The notes under the pieces were generated by a model. The model ran no database searches, was not told where the DNA came from, and saw nothing but the letters and a program-made list of their open reading frames with translations. The translations under genes were made by a program, and so were the position numbers. This document shows positions 32,038 to 40,543 of a stretch of 64,000 bases of DNA, piece by piece. Within the stretch, counting starts at the first letter, position 1; each line of letters opens with the position of its first letter. The stretch comes from Oscillospiraceae bacterium (GTDB lineage: Bacteria > Bacillota > Clostridia > Saccharofermentanales > Saccharofermentanaceae), in NCBI GenBank assembly GCA_015069205.1, contig SVIZ01000008.1, positions 53,369 to 117,368 on the forward strand, given 5' to 3'.

Positions 32038-32973
32038 TTAGGATAATGATCTTTTCTTGGATCTCCTGATCCTGTTCCTGAATTGGGAAGGGGAGCACCC
32101 GTACTGCTTTTTAAAGCAACGGCTGAGTGAAGTCAGATTGTTGAAGCCGCAGGACATCGCGATATCGCTGATCTGAAGATCGGTATCAGCAAGCTGTCTC
32201 TCGACTTCTTTAAGCTTTAAAGTAGTCTGATAATCGTTGAATGTCATTCCGGTATACTCTTTAAAGAGACGCGCGAAATGGAACTTGGAATAGCCTACGT
32301 GTGTAGCAGCTTCATCCATCGAGATGTTTTCGGAGCTGTGCATGGCAAGCCATTCGGCGAGTGTCTTGAACTTGATGTAGACCTCACGCTGCTTGTCGTT
32401 CTGAATGACGGCAAGGCTGTCGGAATAATCCTTCTTCATGAGCATTCCGAATACGTCCATGAGTTTTCCGAATATCGAGATTTCTTTTACCGTAGTCGAA
32501 TAGAAGAAGTACAGATCGTTAATTTCCATGAACTTCTCGAAAATAAGGCTGTATATATCCGGATGTGTATCCGGAGTAATGAGAAGAGGCTCTTTTATGA
32601 GCTTCTGGAACTCACTGTAATCGAAGAAACCCTTAAGGAAATCAATGTTGAAAAGATAGATGAATCTGATGCCTGACTTTGTACCGGCAATCTTATGGAG
32701 CATATCCGGGGGTACAAAGAGGATCTCTTTCTCCTTAAGGATTATCGTTCTGTCATCGAAAATGTAAGTATAAGACTTCTCAATAGGGATGGTAATCTCA
32801 AGACAACTGTGTCTGTGGACAGGGTAGTCCTCAGAGCGGTTGTTGTACCAAATACGCATGTTGGAACCGGGAATAAAATCAACTTCTTCAACATCGTTAC
32901 TGACGATTCTGCCTGCAAAACTTCCGATAGGCTGCTGATACTTGCCCGGTACTGAATTATCGTTAAACTGCAT
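32038..32973 (-). CDS. AraC-family regulator
   Basis: 311 residues. An N-terminal cupin-like sensing domain (SCLEITIPIEKSYTYIFDDRTIIL, EILFVPPDMLHKI) is joined by a helical linker to two AraC helix-turn-helix units. These are MDEAATHVGYSKFHFARLFK at about 220-240 and ISDIAMSCGFNNLTSLSRCF at about 268-288. It is divergent from the GH3 gene and next to the ABC importer, so it probably senses the imported sugar and activates the regulon marked by GCAARAWNTGT half-sites. One such site lies in the gap between its start and GH3. Confidence 0.93.
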   Translation of the reverse strand: MQFNDNSVPGKYQQPIGSFAGRIVSNDVEEVDFIPGSNMRIWYNNRSEDYPVHRHSCLEITIPIEKSYTYIFDDRTIILKEKEILFVPPDMLHKIAGTKSGIRFIYLFNIDFLKGFFDYSEFQKLIKEPLLITPDTHPDIYSLIFEKFMEINDLYFFYSTTVKEISIFGKLMDVFGMLMKKDYSDSLAVIQNDKQREVYIKFKTLAEWLAMHSSENISMDEAATHVGYSKFHFARLFKEYTGMTFNDYQTTLKLKEVERQLADTDLQISDIAMSCGFNNLTSLSRCFKKQYGCSPSQFRNRIRRSKKRSLS

Positions 32974-33044
32974 TAATAATCCCCATTCTTAAAGGTCAAT
33001 GCTACAATTCTAAATGCTCGGAATACCATTTTCAAGAAGAAATA

Positions 33045-33087
33045 GCAAAATCTGTAAAATAAAAGCCAAATCCACGACAAGATTTGA
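33045..33087 (+). promoter_or_regulatory. Putative AraC half-sites upstream of GH3
   Basis: GCAAAATCTGT at 33045-33055 and a weaker ACAAGATTTGA at 33077-33087, 32 bases apart, in the orientation of GH3. A consensus TATAAT at 33102-33107 follows. Confidence 0.5.
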
Positions 33088-33146
33088 CTGACGAAATATT
33101 CTATAATTAGATTAACTAAAATATTTTCGACAGGAGAAAACTGCTT

Positions 33147-35240
33147 ATGAACAGAGAACAAGCCGTTAAAAGAGCCGAAGAATTAGTCGCTAAAATGACC
33201 GTTGAAGAGGCCGCTTCGCAATTGAGATACGATTCTCCTGCGATCGAGAGACTGGGCATTCCCGAATACAACTGGTGGAATGAGACACTGCATGGTGTAG
33301 CAAGAGCCGGTACGGCTACGAGCTTTCCCCAGGCAATCGGACTCGGTGCCACATTCGATACTGAACTTCTCGGAGAAGTAGGAGAGGTCTGCGGCAACGA
33401 GGGAAGAGCAAAATATAACGAATACATGGCCCAGAACGACCGTGATATCTATAAGGGACTTACATTCTGGTCACCTAACGTAAACCTTTTCAGAGATCCC
33501 AGGTGGGGCAGAGGCCAGGAAACATACGGTGAGGATCCTGTCCTCATTTCAGATCTTGCTGTTCCTTTCATCGAGGGACTTCAGGGTGACGGCGAATACA
33601 TGAAGACTGCCGCATGTGCAAAGCACTTCGTAGTTCATTCAGGTCCTGAAGCTTTAAGACATCAGTTCAACGCCACATGCTCTGACAAGGACCTCAATGA
33701 GACCTATCTGCCTGCATTTGAAGCATGCGTAAAGGATGCAAAGGTCGAGTCCGTAATGGGCGCTTACAACAGAACAAACGGCGAGCCCTGCTGCGGCCAC
33801 TCCTATCTCAAGGACATCATCCGTGACAAGTGGGGCTTCGAAGGCCACATAGTTTCAGACTGCTGGGCCATCCGTGACTTCCACGAGCATCACAAGGTAA
33901 CAAAGACCATTGAAGAGAGCGCCGCTCTCGCGCTTAAGAAGGGATGCGATCTTAACTGCGGATGCACATATATCCATCTCATGAGTGCTTACAAGCAGGG
34001 ACTTGTTACAGAAGAAGAGATCAGAACAGCTGCAGTAAGACTCTTTACCACAAGATACATTCTCGGCATGTTCGATAAGACAGAATATGACGGACTCAAC
34101 TATCTTGATGTTGAGACAAAGGAGAATCTCGCGGTTGCTAAGAGAGCATCAGACGAGAGCATCGTTCTCCTCAAGAACGACGGAATCCTTCCTATCGACA
34201 AGAACAAGAATAAGGTAATCGCCGTAATCGGCCCTAACGCTGATTCCAGAGCGTGCCTCATCGGCAACTACTACGGAACATCATCCGAGTACATAACGGC
34301 CTTAGAGGGCATCAGGAACGCCGCAGGAGACGATACCAGGATCCTCTATACCGAAGGTTGTGACTTAAGCATCCCTAAGCCTGATTTCCTCTCACGCGAA
34401 TATCACAGGATCGCAGAGGCAAAGGCAGTAATGAGCAGAGCAGATCTCGTCGTTCTTGTTATCGGTCTTAACGAGAATCTCGAAGGTGAGGAAGGCGACC
34501 AGGGCAACCAGTATAAGTCAGGAGACAAGCCGGATCTTCTGTTCCCTAAGACACAGCGTAAGCTTATAGATACCGTAATCGCTTCCGGAAAGCCTTTTAT
34601 CACTGTTGTTATGGCAGGTTCGTGCATGGATCTTAGTGTTCTTAATGACAAGTCATCCGCTATCCTTCAGGCATGGTATCCTGGTGCAAGGGGCGGCCAG
34701 TCCATCGGCGACATCCTCTTCGGCAAGGTAAATCCTTCCGGCAAGCTTCCGGTCACATTCTATAAGGATACAAACGATCTTCCTGACTTTGAGGATTACT
34801 CAATGAAGGGCAGAACATACCGTTATCTTGAGACAGAGCCTCTCTATCCGTTCGGCTACGGTCTCACATACGGCAAGATGGATATCACAGCAGTTGATAA
34901 GACAGGCGATGATCCGAAGAACAACGGCCTTACCATCAAGGCAGACGTCACCAACACCGGCGATATCGCTTCTTCCGAAGTCGTTCAGGTCTACATGAAG
35001 GCTGATGACATTAATGAAGTCAAGAATACAAGACTTGCCGGTTTTGCAAGAATTACACTCGGAGCAGGTGAGACCGGTTCAGTTGAGATCAAGATCCCTG
35101 CAAATAGATTTACGGTAGTAAATGATGCCGGCGAAAGAATTCCTGCAGAAGGAAAAATCAATTTCTATGTCGGATTCGGCCAGCCTGATGAGCTCACAGA
35201 GAAACTTACGGGCAAGAAAGCATTCAATTTCTCAATCTGA
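33147..35240 (+). CDS. Glycoside hydrolase family 3, cytoplasmic
   Basis: 697 residues, full length. The order is a TIM-barrel domain (about 1-300) with WWNETLHGVARAG, KHFVVHSGPE and the nucleophile Asp in GHIVSDCWAIRDF, an alpha/beta sandwich (about 320-550), and a C-terminal fibronectin III-like domain. The WWNExLHGVAR sequence is typical of the beta-xylosidase branch of GH3. There is no signal peptide, so it acts on imported oligomers. It is divergent from the AraC gene. ACAGGAGAA precedes the ATG. Confidence 0.95.
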   Translation: MNREQAVKRAEELVAKMTVEEAASQLRYDSPAIERLGIPEYNWWNETLHGVARAGTATSFPQAIGLGATFDTELLGEVGEVCGNEGRAKYNEYMAQNDRDIYKGLTFWSPNVNLFRDPRWGRGQETYGEDPVLISDLAVPFIEGLQGDGEYMKTAACAKHFVVHSGPEALRHQFNATCSDKDLNETYLPAFEACVKDAKVESVMGAYNRTNGEPCCGHSYLKDIIRDKWGFEGHIVSDCWAIRDFHEHHKVTKTIEESAALALKKGCDLNCGCTYIHLMSAYKQGLVTEEEIRTAAVRLFTTRYILGMFDKTEYDGLNYLDVETKENLAVAKRASDESIVLLKNDGILPIDKNKNKVIAVIGPNADSRACLIGNYYGTSSEYITALEGIRNAAGDDTRILYTEGCDLSIPKPDFLSREYHRIAEAKAVMSRADLVVLVIGLNENLEGEEGDQGNQYKSGDKPDLLFPKTQRKLIDTVIASGKPFITVVMAGSCMDLSVLNDKSSAILQAWYPGARGGQSIGDILFGKVNPSGKLPVTFYKDTNDLPDFEDYSMKGRTYRYLETEPLYPFGYGLTYGKMDITAVDKTGDDPKNNGLTIKADVTNTGDIASSEVVQVYMKADDINEVKNTRLAGFARITLGAGETGSVEIKIPANRFTVVNDAGERIPAEGKINFYVGFGQPDELTEKLTGKKAFNFSI

Positions 35241-35267
35241 TAAAAACCTTATAAACAATGGATTTGA

Positions 35268-35300
35268 AGGCTGTGTAACAATGTTACACAGCCTTGTTTT
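35268..35300 (+). terminator. GH3 terminator overlapping the hicB end
   Basis: AGGCTGTGTAAC-AAT-GTTACACAGCCT followed by TTGTTTTTA. The stem includes the palindrome TGTAACAATGTTACA and covers the hicB stop codon on the other strand. Confidence 0.88.
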
Positions 35301-35691
35301 TATCTTTGCGTGAAGAATGAACAGCATCATTCATGGTCAGAAGATAATTGCAGTATTGATTCATGCTGATACCTTCTCTTTTGGCATTGATGGCAAGAGA
35401 TTTATGCAAGCTCTTAGGCATTCTTAACTTAAACTGTCCTGAGTAATCTTCAAGTGGAGCTTCTTCAGAAGGTTCTACGATCTCGATTCCATCTTCGAGT
35501 GCTGCCATCAGCCACGTCTTTTTTGCATCCTGAGCATTGGCGACTACATCCACAATTCTGTTCCCACATGTAATACATCCGGGAAGGTCAGGAAACCATG
35601 CAGTAAAACCGCCTTCTTCAACATCAGGAATTATCTCCATCTTATAAGGAAGAGACATATAGTATTCAATTGTTTTCTTCTCTGTCTTCAT
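35284..35691 (-). CDS. hicB: HicB-type antitoxin
   Basis: 135 residues from the ATG at 35691; a GTG four codons upstream is also in frame. The N terminus has the degenerate RNase H-like HicB fold (YYMSLPYKMEIIPDVEEGGFT). The C terminus is a ribbon-helix-helix module (GQFKLRMPKSLHKSLAINAKREGISMNQY), so it should both neutralise HicA and bind the operon promoter. The start overlaps the hicA end by 26 bases. Confidence 0.92.
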   Translation of the reverse strand: MKTEKKTIEYYMSLPYKMEIIPDVEEGGFTAWFPDLPGCITCGNRIVDVVANAQDAKKTWLMAALEDGIEIVEPSEEAPLEDYSGQFKLRMPKSLHKSLAINAKREGISMNQYCNYLLTMNDAVHSSRKDKNKAV

Positions 35692-35929
35692 TTTCGTTCT
35701 CACTTTCTATTATCTCTTTAACCATTTCAACATATGCTCTCTTTATTGGATCGTGTTGAGGTATAGTGATTGTTGTTTTACCAGGTTTTCGGAAAGATTT
35801 ATGGCTGCTCCCGCCAGATGGTCCTTCCATTTTGTATCCGTAGTGTTCAAGGATCTTCTTTAGTTCTTCAAATCGCATATTCTTATCCAGAGAATAGATT
35901 TTGCGAAGAAGTTTATCGAATTTCGACAT
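35666..35929 (-). CDS. hicA: HicA-type mRNA interferase toxin
   Basis: 87 residues from the ATG after AGGAGG; a GTG two codons earlier overlaps the ribosome site. The dsRBD-like HicA fold is shown by MRFEELKKILEHYGYKME, the catalytic-His segment SGGSSHKSFRKPG and TITIPQHDPIKRAYV. HicA toxins cut mRNA when HicB is lost. The polar tail (about 15 residues, NENEDREENN) is encoded by the overlap with hicB. Confidence 0.92.
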   Translation of the reverse strand: MSKFDKLLRKIYSLDKNMRFEELKKILEHYGYKMEGPSGGSSHKSFRKPGKTTITIPQHDPIKRAYVEMVKEIIESENENEDREENN

Positions 35930-35948
35930 AAACACCTCCTATAACTGA

Positions 35949-35977
35949 ATTATAAGTGGTGTCATATATGGTGTCAA
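35949..35977 (-). promoter_or_regulatory. Consensus promoter of hicAB with repeat operator
   Basis: On the minus strand TTGACA, a 17-base spacer and TATAAT, a perfect consensus. TGGTGTCA occurs twice in the plus-strand text (35957-35964, 35969-35976) with a period of 12 bases, between and over the promoter elements. It is a likely HicB binding site. Confidence 0.8.
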
Positions 35978-35996
35978 TTTGATTAATGGGACAGGA

Positions 35997-36593
35997 TTAA
36001 TTCCAGCCGAAAATCAGCCTTATTATCAGATCTCCGAAAAGCGTGGCCGCAGCAAGTCCGTATGCAAGGAAAGGCGCGAGTTTGAGCTTTGATTTGGGAC
36101 CTGCTTTCTTGCGGATGAGAAGATATATTCCGTAAAGTCCTGCTGCAAAAAGACCTACGGCAACGCCGGCCACAGTATATTTCCAGCCAAGGTAAAGACC
36201 AGCAGCAGCCATGAGCTTGATGTCACCGCCGCCGAATGCGCCTTTAATTATCAACGCCAGTATGAGCATCGGAACTGAAACACATACGGCTCCGATCAGA
36301 TAAGGAACGGCTGTATTAATTGAGAATGGTTCCGTCACGAAGAATTTCACTACGGCCAGAACGGCTATGAGAATAACAAGAAGATCAGGAACGATACCTG
36401 CATTAATGTCTGCTACTGCGCATCCTGTAAGGAGCAGTAGAAAAAGAGTGGCAAAGATACCATAAGGATTTAAGCCGACAACAAAAAGGCTCGCAAAAAC
36501 AGCAACCGCCGCAAATATATAAAACATTGGCGACGGAATGCTCTTTAGATCTTTAATAAGTTTAGGTGAAGCCTTTGGCGTATCAGTCGTCAT
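35997..36593 (-). CDS. Prepilin peptidase A24, short form
   Basis: 198 residues from the ATG inside the end of pilB (overlap of 11 bases); a TTG six codons earlier is less likely. It has about six helices and the two catalytic Asp motifs of the aspartic A24 peptidases: ADINAGIVPD near 72 and GGGDIKLM near 126. It lacks the zinc-ribbon methyltransferase domain of PilD, as CpaA/TadV-like enzymes do. A full-length PilD-like copy is encoded at 53479, so the locus has two processing enzymes. It is the last gene of the minus-strand pilus operon. Confidence 0.88.
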   Translation of the reverse strand: MTTDTPKASPKLIKDLKSIPSPMFYIFAAVAVFASLFVVGLNPYGIFATLFLLLLTGCAVADINAGIVPDLLVILIAVLAVVKFFVTEPFSINTAVPYLIGAVCVSVPMLILALIIKGAFGGGDIKLMAAAGLYLGWKYTVAGVAVGLFAAGLYGIYLLIRKKAGPKSKLKLAPFLAYGLAAATLFGDLIIRLIFGWN

Positions 36594-38268
36594 AGTAGGC
36601 GATACGCTCAAGCTCTTCCATAGTTGTGATGCCCTGTTCTACAAGAGAAATAGCAGCTTTTTTCAGGGTCTTCATGTTCTGGTGTTCGATGGCATACTGC
36701 TTCATTTCTTCTGCCTCGGCACCTGCAGTGATGAGTTTTCTCATATGTTTGTCGACAACGAGGACCTCGTGAATGGCAGTACGGCCGAGATAGCCGGAAC
36801 CGTGGCACTGACCGCATCCTACTGCCTTGCGGGCATTAGGAATATCATGACCTACGAATTCTATCTGGCTTTCTGTAAGAGGTTCGATCCTAGAACAGTA
36901 TGGACATACCTTACGCATAAGTCTCTGAGCAACAACTCCGACCAAAGCAGATGAGAGCATATAAGGCTCAGCACCGATATCGACAAGTCTTACGATAGTC
37001 GAAGCCGCATCATTTGTGTGCAGTGTGGACAATACCAGATGGCCGGTAACAGCAGCTCTGATGGAGATAGAAGCTGTCTCCGCATCACGTGTCTCACCGA
37101 CCATGATTACGTCAGGATCCTGACGCATAAGTGCTCTGAGACCGACTTCGAAAGTAAGGCCGGCGTTAGGGTGGACCTGAACCTGATTAAGACGCGGGAG
37201 GTTCTTCTCGACCGGGTCTTCGATCGTACTGATATTAATAGGCTTCTGTGAAAGCGATTCAAGTGCCATATAAAGTGTCGTTGATTTACCTGAGCCCGTA
37301 GGACCTGTGATGTATATGAGCCCGTTAGGAGACATAAGCATCTTGATGAACTTATCGTAAGAATCCTGATCCATACCGAAGGTGGAGTTGTTATCGATGT
37401 GGACAGCTGACATGATAAGACGCATAACAACCTTCTCGCCAAATACTGTAGGAATTACATTGACACGAACGTTGATGATCTGCCCCTGGATTCTCACACG
37501 GAAGTGTCCATCCTGAGGGATACGTCTTTCAGCAATATCCATCTCGCCCATGATCTTGATTCTTGCTACGAGCGAATCCTGAACATTTTTCTGAAGTGTT
37601 ATATAGTCGATAAGAGTGCCATCTATACGCATCCTTACAACGACATTAGTCTCAAAAGGCTCGATATGGATATCTGAGGCATTATCCTGGAAAGCCTTGT
37701 CAAGAAGGGAATTAACAAGATTGATGATAGGAGCATCGTCTGCACCGGCGGATGTATCAATGACAAGTTCATCAATATTCATTCCTGTGGTATTGGCATT
37801 GGCATTCTCAGCAGCCATTTGAGCCTTGATGCCGGCATACTGGTATTCGATAGTATTCTTGAGGACCTGTTCCTGAGCTATGACGGTCCTTACAGGCATA
37901 CCGATGGTCTGTCTGATATCCTCGATCGCATAAAGGTTAAGAGGGTCGTTAACGGCCAGTATGACCTCGCCGTTCTCCTGGCCGATCGGGAGCATTACAT
38001 ACTGCTCAGCCATCTGCTTCGGAACGAGCTTAACTACCTCAGGATCTATCGTATATGAGTTAAGATCGATAAGCTGCATATCAAGTCTGTTGGCAAGTGC
38101 GGAGAGCATCTGCTCTTCGGTAACATAGCCCATCTCAATGAGGACCTGACCGATTCTCTTGCCTTCGGACTGCTTCTGAATACCAAGTGCTTCCTTGAGC
38201 TGGTCGTCGGTAATATAACCGGCCGAGACCATCAAGTCGCCTATACGAATCTTTGAATTATCTGCCAT
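36583..38268 (-). CDS. pilB: Type IV pilus assembly ATPase
   Basis: 561 residues. The N terminus has two tandem MshEN-type motifs (RIGDLMVSAGYITDDQLKEA and RIGQVLIEMGYVTEEQMLSA, separated by nine to ten residues). This family has been shown to bind c-di-GMP in several ATPases. The motor domain has Walker A GPTGSGKSTT near 320, an Asp box with RQDPDVIMVGETRD, Walker B and His boxes, and the tetra-Cys zinc site CPYC with CGQC near 460-485. It powers pilus extension. No PilT retraction ATPase was seen in the window. It starts 3 bases after the PilO-like gene. Confidence 0.95.
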   Translation of the reverse strand: MADNSKIRIGDLMVSAGYITDDQLKEALGIQKQSEGKRIGQVLIEMGYVTEEQMLSALANRLDMQLIDLNSYTIDPEVVKLVPKQMAEQYVMLPIGQENGEVILAVNDPLNLYAIEDIRQTIGMPVRTVIAQEQVLKNTIEYQYAGIKAQMAAENANANTTGMNIDELVIDTSAGADDAPIINLVNSLLDKAFQDNASDIHIEPFETNVVVRMRIDGTLIDYITLQKNVQDSLVARIKIMGEMDIAERRIPQDGHFRVRIQGQIINVRVNVIPTVFGEKVVMRLIMSAVHIDNNSTFGMDQDSYDKFIKMLMSPNGLIYITGPTGSGKSTTLYMALESLSQKPINISTIEDPVEKNLPRLNQVQVHPNAGLTFEVGLRALMRQDPDVIMVGETRDAETASISIRAAVTGHLVLSTLHTNDAASTIVRLVDIGAEPYMLSSALVGVVAQRLMRKVCPYCSRIEPLTESQIEFVGHDIPNARKAVGCGQCHGSGYLGRTAIHEVLVVDKHMRKLITAGAEAEEMKQYAIEHQNMKTLKKAAISLVEQGITTMEELERIAYYDD

Positions 38269-38271
38269 AGA

Positions 38272-39027
38272 TTAACCCTCCACTCCGGCAACTTCATAAT
38301 CGGCAAAGTCTGCCATATAGAGATTGACATCAAGTTTCAGTCTTACTTTTCCGGAGTCTACATATTCATACAAACCGGTCGTCGGATTTAAACGCTCAAC
38401 CGGATCGAGCTTCTCCCAGGAAAAACCTGTGATGCGTACTGCAGGCTTGGTGCAGAGGTCATCGATCATGGCCTGGCATGCAGCCTGTGAGCCTGTCATT
38501 GAGAGAGAAAGAGCAACACACTGGACACCGGAAGAAGATGTGGAATTAGCATTGTTTCTTGCACTGTCGTAAGGTACAAGAAGTGTCTCCGCGTCGCTGT
38601 TGTTTGCAGTTGCTATTGAAGAAGAATGACTGCTTGTGATCTTTGAATAAGTATAAGGACGTTCTTCAACAGATCCAGAGGGCATCTTGATGTTGAGGCT
38701 TTCAGCGAAAAGACCTGACTTAAGGACATAAGAAGTTACCATTCGGTCGATCTCAGAGCTGTCCATTACAGGATAGAAATCAGCTGTGGATTCATTGAGA
38801 TCCGTTACGGCTTTTCCGTAAAGGGCTTCAGCACTTGTAAGATACATGATCTTATTCTGGTACTGTGTCCTGGTAATTTCAGCCTGCTCGATCTTATCGT
38901 CTGTTGTCCTGATGGCAGATACCGTAGGCCTTATAAGGAACCATGCGATAACAAAGATCAGAGCTGCAAAAAGAACCCAAGCAATTGTCTTCTTATCTTT
39001 TTCGTTGAGATTGGTCTGTAATGCCAT
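38272..39027 (-). CDS. PilO-like pilus alignment protein
   Basis: 251 residues. A short basic N terminus, one hydrophobic helix (about 17-34, starting VLFAALIFVIAWFLI), a coiled coil (DDKIEQAEITRTQYQNKI) and a ferredoxin-like periplasmic-side domain fit PilO/GspM. It probably joins the PilM/N-like protein to align the assembly platform under the membrane. Its start is 1 base after the end of the upstream PilM/PilN-like gene, in a tight operon. Confidence 0.75.
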   Translation of the reverse strand: MALQTNLNEKDKKTIAWVLFAALIFVIAWFLIRPTVSAIRTTDDKIEQAEITRTQYQNKIMYLTSAEALYGKAVTDLNESTADFYPVMDSSEIDRMVTSYVLKSGLFAESLNIKMPSGSVEERPYTYSKITSSHSSSIATANNSDAETLLVPYDSARNNANSTSSSGVQCVALSLSMTGSQAACQAMIDDLCTKPAVRITGFSWEKLDPVERLNPTTGLYEYVDSGKVRLKLDVNLYMADFADYEVAGVEG

Positions 39028-39028
39028 A

Positions 39029-40510
39029 TCAGTTTACCTCCTCTGCAGCAGGTTCTCTTCCTGCAAGAGTACATACAACATTGATCTGCCAACTCTTTCC
39101 GTCGGAAGACAATGAATAACCTGTGTAGTTGACGTTCTCGAAAATATCCATTGCCATGAGGTCTGCGATGAACTGGTTGATATCTTCAACTTCCGGTGAA
39201 GATGCAGTGATGCTGAAGACACCCGTTGAAGCGCTGTACGAATTGAAATCAACATTAACATCGTGCTTCTTTGATGCTTCGAGAATGGACTTATTGATCG
39301 ATGAATCGGGAACAGGGTAGGAGTCAAGATCATCCATGAGAATGTCTACGCCGCCCTGGATTTTGCCCATCTCAGCCATGTTATCGTACATTGCATCGTA
39401 CTCGGTAACCTGGTCAATCACGCTCTGGTTGTTGATGTATTTCTCTACATCATCGAGTTCGGATTGTTTCTTCATCTTGACCGCAAAACATACACCATAT
39501 GCAATCAGTGCAGCTGCCAGGATAAGAGTGAATGGAAGAATGAGATTAGCCATGAAGCTCTTTTCTTTCGCCTTCTTGCTGGCCTGCTTTGTATTCTTAA
39601 GGATCGGCATTCTTTCGTCAATCCTTCTGAGACCTGCGATAGGATAAACGAAGAACGGGAACTGTGACTGGTCAGAACCGACCGATGTTCCCTGAGGCGG
39701 CTGAGCAATCGAGATATCAACCGTACTGTCGAGGTTCAATATGTCGTTTGCAAGCTGGTTAACGTGTGAATATGCCAGACCGCAGAACAGAATATCCTTA
39801 ACTGTCTCTGTGAGGTGCTGGGCTGAAATGAACTGTCTGATGGATGAGACAGAAGCGTAGATCTCACGTGCGAATTCAGGTGTTCCGGGCTGTGCGAAAA
39901 CACGTGATGTTGAGTCATAGTAGTATTTACCTTCTGCAAAGAAGATGGTAACAAGTGACTTACCGTCAAGGATCATGTAAAGAACAGTCTTGCCGGCAGC
40001 CTGCTTTGTGAAATATTCGGTGGCAAGCTGTACGCCGTTGTGAATGGTCTTTAACTTAAGTCCTGCTTTTCCGAAGATATCAACATATTTATTTACGAAG
40101 TCGATCTCTGATGTCTCGTAAACGACTTTCTGTGTCTTAGCTTTTGCGTCTTTTCCGACAACATACCAGCCGGTGATGGGATTCTGGAATCTGCCGTATT
40201 CAGAATCACGTGTCTCACGCTCGATGAATTCAGTCGTCTTTTTGTCAGCAAGGATAGGAGCATCAACTCTGTTTGCACGGAGCTGGGGGCTGTTGATTAT
40301 GAGTGTAACCTCTGACTTGGGAAGCTTGTTAGCCTGCCATGCGAGCTTGATGGCTTCAATAAGCCTGTCCTGATCCATTACGACACCGTTCAATACGGCG
40401 CCTTCAGGTAGAGGAGATGAAATCAGCTTCGATATTCTGACGCCGTCACCGGCAGCAGAACCTGATGCGATCTGGATGTTGGTATTCGACAGAAATACTA
40501 CTTCAGACAT
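39029..40510 (-). CDS. PilM-PilN-like fused protein (GspL type)
   Basis: 493 residues. The N-terminal 300 residues are actin-like, as in PilM or the cytoplasmic part of GspL. One membrane helix follows (about 325-345, LILPFTLILAAALIAYGVCF), then a coiled coil and a PilN-like ferredoxin domain. In most type IV pilus systems PilM and PilN are separate; the fused GspL layout here is a variant. Its neighbours are PilC upstream (33-base gap) and PilO downstream (1 base). Confidence 0.82.
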   Translation of the reverse strand: MSEVVFLSNTNIQIASGSAAGDGVRISKLISSPLPEGAVLNGVVMDQDRLIEAIKLAWQANKLPKSEVTLIINSPQLRANRVDAPILADKKTTEFIERETRDSEYGRFQNPITGWYVVGKDAKAKTQKVVYETSEIDFVNKYVDIFGKAGLKLKTIHNGVQLATEYFTKQAAGKTVLYMILDGKSLVTIFFAEGKYYYDSTSRVFAQPGTPEFAREIYASVSSIRQFISAQHLTETVKDILFCGLAYSHVNQLANDILNLDSTVDISIAQPPQGTSVGSDQSQFPFFVYPIAGLRRIDERMPILKNTKQASKKAKEKSFMANLILPFTLILAAALIAYGVCFAVKMKKQSELDDVEKYINNQSVIDQVTEYDAMYDNMAEMGKIQGGVDILMDDLDSYPVPDSSINKSILEASKKHDVNVDFNSYSASTGVFSITASSPEVEDINQFIADLMAMDIFENVNYTGYSLSSDGKSWQINVVCTLAGREPAAEEVN

Positions 40511-40543
40511 TTGCTTTGTTTCCTTTCGTTTACTGTCCTGATC

